Shown here: one piece after another, positions 25,278-33,948 of the stretch | Numbering within the stretch: position 1 is the first letter of the stretch | Layout of the letters: every line of letters begins with the position of its first letter | Assembly (NCBI RefSeq): GCF_024622195.1 | Contig: NZ_JANKBI010000002.1 | Coordinates: 431,116-495,115 of the forward strand | Length of the DNA stretch: 64,000 nucleotides | Direction: 5' to 3' | Origin: Murimonas intestini | GTDB taxonomy: Bacteria; Bacillota; Clostridia; Lachnospirales; Lachnospiraceae | Made by a program: the position numbers and the translations under genes | The notes under the pieces: generated by a model | What the model was told of the DNA's origin: nothing | Seen by the model: only the letters and a program-made list of their open reading frames with translations | Databases searched by the model: none

Positions 25278-27341
25278 CTATTTAGCAAGAAGCATCATGA
25301 TCTCATTGCTGCGGCTGATGAATTTTGTCATTTCTTCCGGTGACAGCGGCTTATGGCTTAAAAGAGCCAGATCATAGAGCTGTTCACAGAACATCGGGAT
25401 ATTCTCTGAATCTTTGTTGTCAAAGATATACTTAACAAGCTTATTGTTTGCGTTGAGTACAAGAGTCTCAGAGGAACCGAACATGGACGGATCCATTCCA
25501 TACATGTTGTACATCTTCATCATATCCTGCATACGGCGGGATTCCTCAGAAAGTGTGATCATAGAAGAGATATTCTCATTCTTTAATTTCTCAACCTTTA
25601 CTTCCAGCTTATCCTTGCCAAGCGCCTTGCGGAATACTTCTGTCAGTGTATCTGTCTCTTCCTTCAGGTCTGCAGCGTCGTTTTCTTTGACATCAGCATT
25701 TACCTCGGAATCGATCCTCTGGAATTTTATTTCTTCGTTCTTCTGCTCTACGTGTGAGATGAACGGAGAATCAATATTATGTTTCAGGATAACAGCGTCA
25801 AGGCCTTCTTCTTTAAACATGTTGATATACTGGCTCTGCTGTACTTCGTCCGTTACATAATAGAGGATAGTCTTTGGCTTCTCAGCATTTTCCTCCTTAG
25901 AATCATCAGAAGCTGTGTCAGCCTGCGGCTCGGCCTGCTCAGCATTTTCTTCTTCCTTCTTTGTCTCCTCGATGAAATCCTTCAGTGTCAGATATCTTCC
26001 GTCCAGATTTTTATAGAGGATATAATCCATCATCTTTTCACTGAATTTTTCTTCCTTCAGGCAGCCGAACTTGATAAACGGGCTGATATCATCCCAGTAT
26101 TTTTCATAATTCTCACGGTCTGTCTTGCACATTCCTGAAAGCTTGTCTGCCACCTTCTTAGAAATGTAATCAGAGATTTTTTTGACAAATCCATCATTCT
26201 GAAGAGCGCTTCTGGATACATTCAGCGGCAGATCAGGACAGTCGATGACACCCTTTAAGAGCATCAAAAATTCAGGGATGACCTCTTTAATATTGTCAGC
26301 GATAAATACCTGGTTATTGTACAGCTTGATGGTTCCTTCAATGGAATCGTATTCTGTATTGATCTTCGGGAAATAAAGGATTCCCTTTAAATTAAACGGA
26401 TAGTCCATGTTCAGATGGATCCAGAAAAGAGGCTCCTTGTAGTCCATGAATACCTTGCGGTAAAAGTCTCTGTATTCGTCATCTGTACATTCATTTGGAT
26501 GCTTCATCCACAGGGGAGAAGTATCGCTTAAGGATACAGGGCGCTTGTTGATCTTTACACGGTCCCTGGCAGGTGATACCTCAACCTGTTCCTTTTCACC
26601 ATTTTCGTTCTCTTTTTCTTCAAATTTGGCATCCTCATGGATGTGTTCTACAACTACGTCATCTTCTGTCAGCTGATCCTCGTCGATAGTCTCATACTGC
26701 TGTTCAGCAGCTGCATTATCCAGGAATATCTCAACTGGCATGAAAGAGCAGTATTTTTCTATAACTTCACGGGCGCGGTATTCATTGGAGAATTCTACAC
26801 TTTCCTCATTCAGGAAAAGAGTGATCTCAGTACCTACTGTTGTCTTTTCTCCATCGCTTAAAGTATATTCTGTTCCGCCGTCACATTCCCAGTGTACAGG
26901 CTTAGCGCCTTCTTTATAAGAAAGGGTATCGATGTGCACTTCATCTGCAACCATGAATGCTGAGTAGAAGCCAAGGCCGAAATGTCCGATGATCTCATCG
27001 TTGTTGGTCTTATCTTTATATTTTTCCAGAAATTCAGTTGCACCTGAAAAAGCTATCTGGGTGATGTACTCCTCAACCTCGTCGGCATCCATACCAAGAC
27101 CATTATCTATGAATTTAAGAGTCTTGTCCGTAGGATTTACGATAACTTCAATTTTAGATCTGTATTTCTCAGGGAAACTATATTCCCCCATGATCTCCAG
27201 CTTTTTTAACTTTGTGATGGCATCACAGCCGTTGGAAATCAATTCACGGAAAAAGATATCGTGGTCTGAATACAGCCACTTTTTGATGATTGGAAATATA
27301 TTCTCGCTGTTGATTGATAAGCTTCCTGTTTTATTGCTCAT
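25278..27341 (-). CDS. htpG: Molecular chaperone HtpG (Hsp90 family)
   Basis: 687 residues, longer than E. coli HtpG (624) because of two acidic insertions (~225-250 and ~455-490). The GHKL ATPase domain is N-terminal: FFRELISNGCDAITKL, DNGLGMDADEV and GHFGLGFYSAFMVAD. The middle domain has the catalytic-loop segment LPLNVSRSALQ with its Arg. A C-terminal dimerisation domain follows, ending without MEEVD, as in bacteria. It is an ATP-driven cytosolic chaperone dimer. A CIRCE operator and a sigma-A promoter lie upstream, so HrcA should repress it. Confidence 0.97.
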   Translation of the reverse strand: MSNKTGSLSINSENIFPIIKKWLYSDHDIFFRELISNGCDAITKLKKLEIMGEYSFPEKYRSKIEVIVNPTDKTLKFIDNGLGMDADEVEEYITQIAFSGATEFLEKYKDKTNNDEIIGHFGLGFYSAFMVADEVHIDTLSYKEGAKPVHWECDGGTEYTLSDGEKTTVGTEITLFLNEESVEFSNEYRAREVIEKYCSFMPVEIFLDNAAAEQQYETIDEDQLTEDDVVVEHIHEDAKFEEKENENGEKEQVEVSPARDRVKINKRPVSLSDTSPLWMKHPNECTDDEYRDFYRKVFMDYKEPLFWIHLNMDYPFNLKGILYFPKINTEYDSIEGTIKLYNNQVFIADNIKEVIPEFLMLLKGVIDCPDLPLNVSRSALQNDGFVKKISDYISKKVADKLSGMCKTDRENYEKYWDDISPFIKFGCLKEEKFSEKMMDYILYKNLDGRYLTLKDFIEETKKEEENAEQAEPQADTASDDSKEENAEKPKTILYYVTDEVQQSQYINMFKEEGLDAVILKHNIDSPFISHVEQKNEEIKFQRIDSEVNADVKENDAADLKEETDTLTEVFRKALGKDKLEVKVEKLKNENISSMITLSEESRRMQDMMKMYNMYGMDPSMFGSSETLVLNANNKLVKYIFDNKDSENIPMFCEQLYDLALLSHKPLSPEEMTKFISRSNEIMMLLAK

Positions 27342-27386
27342 TCAAAAACACTCCTTTGCATTTTTACTTGTTTCACTCTAGAAAGT

Positions 27387-27415
27387 AGTGTAATACGATG
27401 TGACGGAAAAGTCAA
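27387..27415 (-). promoter_or_regulatory. Sigma-A promoter of htpG
   Basis: Read on the minus strand: TTGACT (27410-27415), 17 bases, TACACT (27387-27392). The start would fall ~40 bases before the htpG ATG. Confidence 0.7.
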
Positions 27416-27422
27416 GAAAAAA

Positions 27423-27449
27423 TTAGCACTCAAACAAGGTGAGTGCTAA
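27423..27449. promoter_or_regulatory. CIRCE operator (HrcA binding site)
   Basis: TTAGCACTC-N9-GAGTGCTAA, a perfect match to the CIRCE consensus. It lies 8 bases upstream of the htpG -35 box rather than downstream of the start, as is more usual. Confidence 0.95.
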
Positions 27450-27491
27450 CAATTTTTTATAAAATTTATTAACAAAAAATAAAAAAGGCCA

Positions 27492-27995
27492 TTACAGGAG
27501 TTCAAAATCAATTTCCTGCTTTAAAAAGAACTTCTGTACCATGTGGTCCCATTCATGCTCCAGGGACTTGTCAAGTGTGAAGAGTGACATGGAGGTGCCT
27601 GTGATGCAGGTAAGCATACTCCCATCATATTTCAGGTTCAGGAAAAGGCCGTTTACGTCATCGGAAGTAAACGGCAGCTGTGCCTGGGTGAGAAGCCGCT
27701 TCAGGTTTGGCCTGGAGAGCTGGAAAACGATCTTAAAACCAAGAGGCGTCTTCCGCCCTTTCATAAGCTCAAAGCAGATCGGACGTACCTGCTCCCAAAG
27801 TGAAAATGTACGTTCAGACAGGGACTCATCCTCCAGTTCTTCTTTTGAAAAGAAATCTTTCTGGAGATGGCCGTCTATATAAAATGTATTATAGGTAGTG
27901 ACTGCCGCTTCTGTGACCAGAAAATGGTCAAATGTGCCGGTCAGAAGCAGTTTATTCATAAAATTTTTCAGTCCCGAAATCTGTAGTGATATCAT
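27492..27995 (-). CDS. DUF5721 family protein
   Basis: 167 residues, soluble, no signal. It begins MISLQISGLKNFMNKLL and has the pattern TEAAVTTYNTFYIDG and a C-terminal LTCITGTSMSLFTLDKSLEHEWD. I recognise it as DUF5721, a Lachnospiraceae family of unknown function. ATG 27995 has GGAGG 7 bases upstream; an earlier in-frame ATG at 28076 is unsupported. It lies upstream of the htpG promoter on the same strand, so it could be read through into htpG, but CIRCE and the htpG promoter suggest separate control. Confidence 0.8.
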   Translation of the reverse strand: MISLQISGLKNFMNKLLLTGTFDHFLVTEAAVTTYNTFYIDGHLQKDFFSKEELEDESLSERTFSLWEQVRPICFELMKGRKTPLGFKIVFQLSRPNLKRLLTQAQLPFTSDDVNGLFLNLKYDGSMLTCITGTSMSLFTLDKSLEHEWDHMVQKFFLKQEIDFELL

Positions 27996-28155
27996 AGATC
28001 CTCCTTGTGCCAGCATAAGACAGCTGTATTTCCACAAACTGTGTCTCACATCTTGCGGAAAGCATTTTTCAAACACGCTATAGAGCTATTATATAATTAT
28101 TTTTTTGAAAAGGGAAGCAGAAAACCCCTTTTCAAAGGGAATTATATGTGCTATG

Positions 28156-28182
28156 ATAATGTAGTATTCAAAACTACATTAT
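28156..28182. promoter_or_regulatory. Perfect inverted repeat in the degV upstream region
   Basis: ATAATGTAGT (28156-28165), 7-base spacer, ACTACATTAT (28173-28182). It lies in the 525-base gap between the divergent DUF5721 and degV genes and may be an operator. Another hairpin, TTTGAAAAGGG/CCCCTTTTCAAA, lies at 28104-28136. Confidence 0.4.
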
Positions 28183-28314
28183 ATATTTTCTTTGACGAAC
28201 TCTTATAGGTATTGATTTGAGGTATTATAGAAAGAGAATCGGTTAAACTGTAATGTCAGAAGGAGCATATGATCTGGTACATAAGGGAAAGATCTGGGGT
28301 ACCGGATATTTAAT

Positions 28315-28457
28315 GTTACTGTTCACTCCGTGACCAGTAACACGCTTCGCGATGCACAGAAACGGCTCAAAGCGCCGTTTCGCGCTGCAGCCCTCGGGAT
28401 TTTCGTGCAAAATACGCACGAAAACACCTCGCGGGACGGTGACGTGTGAATAGTAAC
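28315..28457 (+). repeat. ~140 bp intergenic repeat, copy 2
   Basis: Ends GTTACTGTTCAC and GTGAATAGTAAC form terminal inverted repeats. The inner modules AAACGGC/GCCGTTT, CCCTCGGGATTTTCGTGC and CACCTCGCGGGACGGTGACG match the other copies. It stands within the upstream region of degV, 63 bases before its ATG. Confidence 0.88.
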
Positions 28458-28520
28458 CAATTATTTGCAAATAAATTTATAAAAGCGGTCTGCGGGACCG
28501 CCGGGCCAGGAGGATTTTAA

Positions 28521-29360
28521 ATGAGCTATAAAATTGTAATTGACAGCTGCGGAGAGCTGACACAAGAAATGAAGGAGAGCGGACTCTATGAGACAGCGTC
28601 ACTTACCATGCAGGTGGATGAATACACAATAGTAGATGACGAGAGCTTTGACCAGGCTGATTTTTTGAAAAAGGTGGCGGACAGCCCGAACTGCCCAAAG
28701 TCATCATGTCCATCGCCGGAGCGTTATATGAAAGCATATGACTGCGGAGCTGAGCACGTATATGCAGTCACTTTGTCCGCGGAGCTGAGCGGTTCTTATA
28801 ACAGCGCCATACTCGGCAAGAATCTGTTTGCAGAAGAAAAACCGGAAGTAAAAGTGTATGTGTTTAATTCTCGATCAGCGTCCATAGGTGAGACGCTCAT
28901 AGGGCTTAAAATACGGGAGTGCGAAGAAGCCGGCATGACTTTTGAAGAAGTTGTTGAGGCTGTGGAAGCATATATTGCGGAGCAAAATACATGGTTTGTA
29001 CTGGAAAACCTGGATACCTTAAGAAAAAACGGCCGCTTAAGCACGATCAAGGCATTTGTGGCCACTGCCCTTAAAATAAAGCCCCTTATGGGCGCCAATG
29101 AGAATGGTGAGATCATTCAGCTGGACCAGGCGAGGGGAATGAACAAGGCTCTTATAAAAATGGTAGACTCCATTATAGAAAAGGTAGAAAATCCGGAGGA
29201 CAGGATCCTGGCCATATCCCACTGCAACTGTCCGGACAGGGCGCAGATGGTAAAGGAAGCCATTTCAAAACGGATAGGTTTGAAGGATATCTTTATCGCA
29301 GATACAGCAGGTATCAGTTCCATGTATGCGAATGACGGCGGCATTATTGTGGTCTGCTGA
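28521..29360 (+). CDS. DegV family protein (fatty-acid-binding type)
   Basis: 279 residues, matching the two-domain DegV fold: KIVIDSCGELTQEM at the N-terminus, KSSCPSPERYMKAY around the lipid-head pocket, VTLSAELSGSYNSA, and NGRLSTIKAFVATALKIKPLM in the C-terminal domain. DegV/FakB proteins present fatty acids to the kinase FakA; no fakA is in this window, so the role as FakB is by family. CCAGGAGG is well placed before the ATG. A hairpin GCGGTC/GACCGC sits just upstream. Confidence 0.9.
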   Translation: MSYKIVIDSCGELTQEMKESGLYETASLTMQVDEYTIVDDESFDQADFLKKVADSPNCPKSSCPSPERYMKAYDCGAEHVYAVTLSAELSGSYNSAILGKNLFAEEKPEVKVYVFNSRSASIGETLIGLKIRECEEAGMTFEEVVEAVEAYIAEQNTWFVLENLDTLRKNGRLSTIKAFVATALKIKPLMGANENGEIIQLDQARGMNKALIKMVDSIIEKVENPEDRILAISHCNCPDRAQMVKEAISKRIGLKDIFIADTAGISSMYANDGGIIVVC

Positions 29361-29422
29361 CAGGCTCTAATATAAAAGTGAAGAAAAAGTAAAAAAGACA
29401 TGCAAAATTCACAAAAATGGTG

Positions 29423-29428
29423 TATAAT
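29423..29428 (+). promoter_or_regulatory. Probable -10 box for the small membrane protein gene
   Basis: TATAAT 68 bases before the ATG at 29497. No good -35 element is visible at the right distance. Confidence 0.4.
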
Positions 29429-29496
29429 CTTCATAAAAGAGCGGCATATTCCAGGATAGACCGTTCGTATCGATTATGTAAGGAGAGAATTATAAG

Positions 29497-29739
29497 ATGA
29501 GCCAGCAGAAAGTAGACCGGTACAAACAGGAAAAGGCTAACCGCCAGAAGATGATTAAAAAGCAGAAAAGAGAGATTTTGATCCTGAAGATAGCAGGCAG
29601 CCTCATCGCATTGGCTTTGGTGGGATGGGTTGGATTTTCTGTTTATGACATGACGCATGTGGAGACAAAGCAGACATATGAGATAGATACAACTGCACTT
29701 GATGAGTACATGCAGACGCTGAGTACAGAACAGAATTAA
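29497..29739 (+). CDS. Small single-pass membrane protein of unknown function
   Basis: 80 residues. A very basic cytoplasmic N-terminus of about 28 residues (QQKVDRYKQEKANRQKMIKK) is followed by one membrane helix at ~29-50 and an acidic external tail. AAGGAGAGAA precedes the ATG and a double hairpin terminator follows, so it is its own transcript. Function unknown. Confidence 0.75.
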   Translation: MSQQKVDRYKQEKANRQKMIKKQKREILILKIAGSLIALALVGWVGFSVYDMTHVETKQTYEIDTTALDEYMQTLSTEQN

Positions 29740-29784
29740 GTATCTGTCAGGTATGTGACAGCTGTCAATTTAGAAGGATATTGG

Positions 29785-29858
29785 ACAGCCCTGTGATTCG
29801 AATCAAATATCCTGCTGCCTGCAGCGGGGGATTTGATCAGAGTTACAGGGCTGTTTTT
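29785..29858 (+). terminator. Terminator after the small membrane protein gene
   Basis: ACAGCCCTGT (29785-29794) pairs with ACAGGGCTGT (29845-29854), enclosing an inner ATCAAAT/ATTTGAT stem, then TTTTT. Confidence 0.8.
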
Positions 29859-29893
29859 ATTTCATAAGAAACTTCGTTTCCTATGAAATAAAA
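29855..29893. repeat. Second perfect hairpin abutting repeat copy 3
   Basis: TTTTATTTCATA (29855-29866) and TATGAAATAAAA (29882-29893) with inner GAAAC/GTTTC and a TTC loop. It starts inside the T run of the terminator and ends one base before repeat copy 3. Confidence 0.6.
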
Positions 29894-29894
29894 C

Positions 29895-30034
29895 GTTACT
29901 GGTCACGAAGTGACCAGTAACACGCTCCGCGATGCACAGAAACGGCAAAACCGCCGTTTCGCGCTGTAACCCTCGGGATTTTCGTGCATATACGCACGAA
30001 AACACCTCGCGGGATGGTGACGTGTGAACAGTAC
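29895..30034 (+). repeat. ~140 bp intergenic repeat, copy 3
   Basis: Starts GTTACTGGTCACGAAGTGACC and ends GTGTGAACAGTAC. It has the same modules and order as copy 2. It is followed by a GC-rich palindromic stretch (GCGCAGCTGCGC near 30056) up to the next gene. Confidence 0.87.
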
Positions 30035-30163
30035 CAATAAAACCCTCCGGGGGGATGCGCAGCTGCGCGCGCGGAACAAAAGCTGCGCTATCCAAAATAT
30101 AGGCTCGCGGGGGGCATGGAGCGCACTTTTGTTCTGTATAGAGACATAAAGGAGGAATCAAAG

Positions 30164-31204
30164 ATGAAAGCAGCAGTTTATAAGGCTGACGGCAGAATTG
30201 TGCTGGAGGAGAGGCAGGTCCCGGTGATACAGGATCCCAGGGACGCTGTCATAAAAGTCACCCTGACTACGATCTGTTCCAGCGATATTCATATTAAACA
30301 TGGGGCAGTGCCCCGCGCAGTTCATGACACTGTGCGGGGACATGAATTTGTGGGCATTGTGGAGCAGACAGGTGACAAGGTGTCACGCTTCAGGCCGGGA
30401 GACCGGGTGGCGGTAAATGTAGAGACATTTTGCGGAGAATGCTTCTACTGCAGAAGAGGATATGTGAACAACTGCACAGATAAGGACGGGGGCTGGGCAA
30501 TGGGATGCCGGATTGACGGAGGACAGGTTGAATATGTGAGGGTTCCGTTCGCAGATAATGGTCTTACACTGATACCTGATACAGTGACAGATGAGCAGGC
30601 TCTGTTTGTAGGGGATATACTGTCAACAGGGTTTTGGGCAGCGGCCATGTCTGAGATAAAGCCGGCTGATACGGTGGCAGTTATCGGGGCAGGGCCCACA
30701 GGCCTGTGTACTATGATGTGCGCCAGGCTTTACGGGCCGGCCAGGATCATAGCCGCAGATACAGATGAGAAGCGGCTGGAACTTGCTGTAAAAGAGGGGA
30801 TTTCAGACGTGGCAGTCAATCCTGCTATGGCAGACGCCGAGAAGCTGGTGAAAGATTATACAGAGGGACGGGGAGCAGATGCAGTCCTGGAGGCAGCAGG
30901 GGGTAATGATACCTTTGAACTGGCATGGAGGATGGCCCGCCCCAATGCAGTCGTTGGAATAGTGGCCATGTATGAAGAACCTCAGAAGCTGCCGCTTCCA
31001 GATATGTATGGGAAAAATCTGACATTCAAAACGGGAGGCGTAGATGCATCTTGCTGCAGTGAAATTATGAAGCTTATAGAATGCGGCAGGCTCGATACAA
31101 GCTGCCTTATTACGCACAGGACAAAACTGGAGAATATTATGGAAGCATATGATATTTTTGAGAATAAGATGGACGGCGTTATTAAGTATGCTATTCAAGT
31201 ATAA
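30164..31204 (+). CDS. Zinc-dependent alcohol dehydrogenase (MDR family)
   Basis: 346 residues. Catalytic zinc ligands are Cys in TTICSSDIH, His-Glu in GHEFVGIVE and a later Cys/Glu region; the structural zinc lobe has four Cys in CGECFYCRRGYVNNC. The NAD-binding motif is VAVIGAGPTGLCTMMCARLYG. It resembles threonine/butanediol-dehydrogenase-like members; the alcohol substrate is unknown. ATG 30164 has AAGGAGG upstream; an in-frame ATG at 30116 is unsupported. Monocistronic, with repeat copy 3 upstream and a terminator after it. Confidence 0.9.
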   Translation: MKAAVYKADGRIVLEERQVPVIQDPRDAVIKVTLTTICSSDIHIKHGAVPRAVHDTVRGHEFVGIVEQTGDKVSRFRPGDRVAVNVETFCGECFYCRRGYVNNCTDKDGGWAMGCRIDGGQVEYVRVPFADNGLTLIPDTVTDEQALFVGDILSTGFWAAAMSEIKPADTVAVIGAGPTGLCTMMCARLYGPARIIAADTDEKRLELAVKEGISDVAVNPAMADAEKLVKDYTEGRGADAVLEAAGGNDTFELAWRMARPNAVVGIVAMYEEPQKLPLPDMYGKNLTFKTGGVDASCCSEIMKLIECGRLDTSCLITHRTKLENIMEAYDIFENKMDGVIKYAIQV

Positions 31205-31218
31205 AATATTGATATTAT

Positions 31219-31253
31219 TAAAGGCCCGGTATCAAAACGATACGGGCCTTTTT
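31219..31253. terminator. Terminator between adh and argG
   Basis: AAAGGCCCGGTATC pairs with GATACGGGCCTTT with one bulged G, then TTTT. It lies between convergent genes. Confidence 0.85.
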
Positions 31254-31265
31254 GTACTGATATTT

Positions 31266-32492
31266 TTATTTATTATTTTTCTCAGCCTCAGCCATTTTCA
31301 TAGCCCTGACTTTTAACGGAAGGCCAAACAGATTGATGAAGCCTTCAGCGTCGTGATGGTCATAGAGCTCTCCTGTTGTAAAGGATGCCAGTGATTCGCT
31401 GTAGAGGCTGTATGGGGAAACTGTTCCGGCTTTGATGATGTTGCCTTTGTAAAGCTTGAACTTCACTTCACCAGTCACATATTCCTGAGTCACATCGACG
31501 AATGCCTGGATAGCCTCGCGAAGCGGAGTGAACCACTTGCCTTCGTATACGATCTGTGCAAATTTATTGCCGAGATCTTTCTTTACTTCCATAGTGGCAC
31601 GGTCTAATACCAGTTCTTCTAACTGCTGGTGTGCTTCCATGAGGATCGTTCCGCCGGGAGTCTCATAGACACCGCGGGACTTCATTCCCACTACACGGTT
31701 TTCAACGATATCGATGATACCGATCCCGTGCTTTCCGCCCAGCTCGTTTAATTTCTTGATGATATCAGACACCTTCATTTTTTCTCCGTTGACACTTGTG
31801 GGGATGCCTTTTTCAAATGTCATGGTAATGTATTCGCCGTCCTCAGGCGCTTTTTCAGGAGTTACACCAAGAACTAATAAATGATCGTAATTCGGCTCAT
31901 TTGCAGGATCTTCCAGTTCCAGTCCTTCATGGCTTATGTGCCACAGATTACGGTCACGGCTGTAGCTGCTGTCAGCAGAGAATGGCAGGTCAATGCCGTG
32001 CTGCCTGCAGTATTCGATCTCATCTTCACGTGACTGCATGGTCCACACATCAGTCATTCTCCATGGAGCGATGATTTTCAGATCTGGTGCAAGCGCTTTG
32101 ATGCCAAGCTCAAAACGGATCTGGTCATTTCCTTTACCTGTAGCTCCGTGGCAGATGGCTGTAGCGCCTTCCTTGCGTGCTATCTCCACAAGCCTTTTAG
32201 CTATGCCCGGGCGGGCCATGGATGTTCCAAGCAGGTATTTGTTCTCATATACAGCGCCGGCTTTTACACATGGCATGATATAATCATCACAGAATTCATC
32301 TACAATATCTTCTATATATAATTTAGAAGCGCCTGAAAGCTTTGCGCGCTCTTCAAGTCCGTCCAGCTCATTTCCCTGTCCGCAGTCGATGCAGCAGCAG
32401 ATAACTTCATAGTCAAAATTTTCTTTCAGCCAGGGGATGATCGCAGTAGTGTCCAGCCCGCCTGAATATGCCAAGATTACTTTTTCTTTCAT
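31266..32492 (-). CDS. argG: Argininosuccinate synthase
   Basis: 408 residues, full length. The ATP pyrophosphatase P-loop is ILAYSGGLDTT at residue ~7; citrulline and aspartate contacts lie in CHGATGKGNDQIRFE and DSSYSRDRNLWHIS. It condenses citrulline and aspartate with ATP to argininosuccinate. AGGAGG lies before the ATG. It is divergent from argCJBD, so a shared 330-base regulatory region probably answers to arginine through ArgR. argH and argF are not in the window. Confidence 0.97.
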   Translation of the reverse strand: MKEKVILAYSGGLDTTAIIPWLKENFDYEVICCCIDCGQGNELDGLEERAKLSGASKLYIEDIVDEFCDDYIMPCVKAGAVYENKYLLGTSMARPGIAKRLVEIARKEGATAICHGATGKGNDQIRFELGIKALAPDLKIIAPWRMTDVWTMQSREDEIEYCRQHGIDLPFSADSSYSRDRNLWHISHEGLELEDPANEPNYDHLLVLGVTPEKAPEDGEYITMTFEKGIPTSVNGEKMKVSDIIKKLNELGGKHGIGIIDIVENRVVGMKSRGVYETPGGTILMEAHQQLEELVLDRATMEVKKDLGNKFAQIVYEGKWFTPLREAIQAFVDVTQEYVTGEVKFKLYKGNIIKAGTVSPYSLYSESLASFTTGELYDHHDAEGFINLFGLPLKVRAMKMAEAEKNNK

Positions 32493-32538
32493 AATGTAAT
32501 TCCTCCTGAAATATATGTAATTTTATATTGTATATTTT

Positions 32539-32567
32539 CGTAACTGTTAAGGTACTGAGCAGCTACG
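32539..32567. repeat. Short palindromic repeat (GTAACTGT element)
   Basis: CGTAACTGTTAAGGTACTGA followed by GCAGCTACG: the same element and orientation as at 7014-7042. It lies 47 bases upstream of the argG ATG. Confidence 0.6.
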
Positions 32568-32599
32568 TATTTTCTATCCAATACTATACATCAATCATC

Positions 32600-32690
32600 A
32601 TAATTATGCAAGTATAAATATAAAAATAGTGAAAACATATAATTGATGCTTGTATAATATGCAAATGTGATGTATATTTATACAAAAATG
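32600..32690. promoter_or_regulatory. Candidate ArgR operator region between argG and argC
   Basis: An AT-rich stretch holds TGTATATTTATACA (32671-32684, palindromic), TTGTATAATATGCAA (32650-32664, near-palindromic) and ATGCAAGTATAAATATA (from 32606). These resemble the AT-rich ARG boxes of Firmicutes ArgR/AhrC only loosely; the call rests mostly on position between divergent arg genes. Confidence 0.4.
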
Positions 32691-32762
32691 AAAAAACGCT
32701 TTACTTCCAAAGACAGTTGAGCTATCATAAGAAATAGACGATTTGAAAAGAGTTAAGATACA

Positions 32763-32784
32763 GTAACTATTCAGCAGTTCTGTG
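32763..32784. repeat. Half copy of the short repeat upstream of argC
   Basis: GTAACTATTCAGCAGTTCTG shares TAACNATTCAGCAGNTCTGTG with the copy at 44381-44405. Confidence 0.45.
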
Positions 32785-32821
32785 TATTTAGAAGATTAAT
32801 ATAAGGAAGGAGCTTTATGAA

Positions 32822-33862
32822 ATGATTAAGGCAGGGATTATCGGAGCAACAGGTTATGCAGGAGGAGAGCTGGTAAGACTTCTGCTGGGCCATAAGGATG
32901 TGGAGATTAAATGGTATGGCTCCCGCAGCTATATAGATAAGAAGTACTCTGATGTATATCAAAACATGTTTCAGATAGTAGACGACAGATGTATGGATGA
33001 TAATATGGAAGAACTGGCCGGACAGGTGGATGTGATCTTTACGGCCACACCCCAGGGATTCTGTGCAGGCCTGGTGACAGAGGAGATATTGTCAAAGGTT
33101 AAGATCATTGACTTGAGCGCTGATTTCAGGATCAAAGATGTAGACATATATGAAGAATGGTATAAAATAGAACATAAATCACCTGAGTTTATAGGGGAAG
33201 CAGTATATGGCCTGTGTGAAATTAACAGGGAGCAGGTCAGGGGGGCAAGGCTTATAGCAAATCCGGGCTGCTATCCCACATGCAGCACATTATCTGTCTA
33301 TCCGCTGCTGAAGGAAGGGCTGATAGACCCAAATACGATCATCATAGATGCCAAGTCAGGGACATCGGGGGCAGGAAGAGGAGCAAAGGTAGACAATCTC
33401 TACTGTGAAGTAAATGAAAATATCAAGGCCTACGGTGTGGCCAGCCACAGACATACTCCTGAGATCGAGGAGCAGCTGGGATATGCAGCGGGACAGGAGA
33501 TCAGGCTGAACTTTACGCCTCATCTTGTACCGATGAACAGAGGAATACTCATCACTGCATATGCATCTTTGAAAAGAGAGGTTTCCTACGAAGAAGTAAA
33601 GGCTGTCTATGATAAGTATTATGAGAAAGAACAGTTTGTGCGTGTCCTGGAAAAGGATGTCTGCCCACAGACAAAGTGGGTGGAGGGCAGTAATTATGTG
33701 GATGTGAATTTCAAGATAGATCCCAGGACAAAAAGGATCATCATGATGGGAGCTATGGACAATCTTGTGAAGGGGGCAGCAGGCCAGGCCGTGCAGAATA
33801 TGAACCTGATATTCGGGCTTCCTGAAAATGAAGGTCTTATGCAGGTGCCCATGTTCCCGTAA
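32822..33862 (+). CDS. argC: N-acetyl-gamma-glutamyl-phosphate reductase
   Basis: 346 residues. NADP motif GIIGATGYAGGELVR at the N-terminus; the catalytic Cys150 lies in ANPGCYPT; conserved HRHTPEIEEQ follows. It reduces N-acetylglutamyl phosphate to the semialdehyde. Its ATG at 32822 overlaps the stop of a two-codon frame (ATGAAATGA at 32817), and the GGAG at 32809-32812 is 9 bases from 32822. First gene of argCJBD. Confidence 0.97.
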   Translation: MIKAGIIGATGYAGGELVRLLLGHKDVEIKWYGSRSYIDKKYSDVYQNMFQIVDDRCMDDNMEELAGQVDVIFTATPQGFCAGLVTEEILSKVKIIDLSADFRIKDVDIYEEWYKIEHKSPEFIGEAVYGLCEINREQVRGARLIANPGCYPTCSTLSVYPLLKEGLIDPNTIIIDAKSGTSGAGRGAKVDNLYCEVNENIKAYGVASHRHTPEIEEQLGYAAGQEIRLNFTPHLVPMNRGILITAYASLKREVSYEEVKAVYDKYYEKEQFVRVLEKDVCPQTKWVEGSNYVDVNFKIDPRTKRIIMMGAMDNLVKGAAGQAVQNMNLIFGLPENEGLMQVPMFP

Positions 33863-33948
33863 AAGCATACGAGGCTGTGAAGACAGTAATATAATAACAG
33901 ATGATATAGTATAAAGCGGGCGGATACTGCCCGGTAAGGAGATTACAT

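Noticed and set aside
29783..29860. GATTCGAATC and stems suggesting a tRNA
   Set aside because: There is no acceptor stem, CCA context or D/T arm; the region folds as a terminator with a T run.
25091..30034. Repeated ~140 bp units as a possible CRISPR array
   Set aside because: The copies are kilobases apart, in mixed orientation, separated by genes, and far longer than CRISPR repeats; no cas gene is present.
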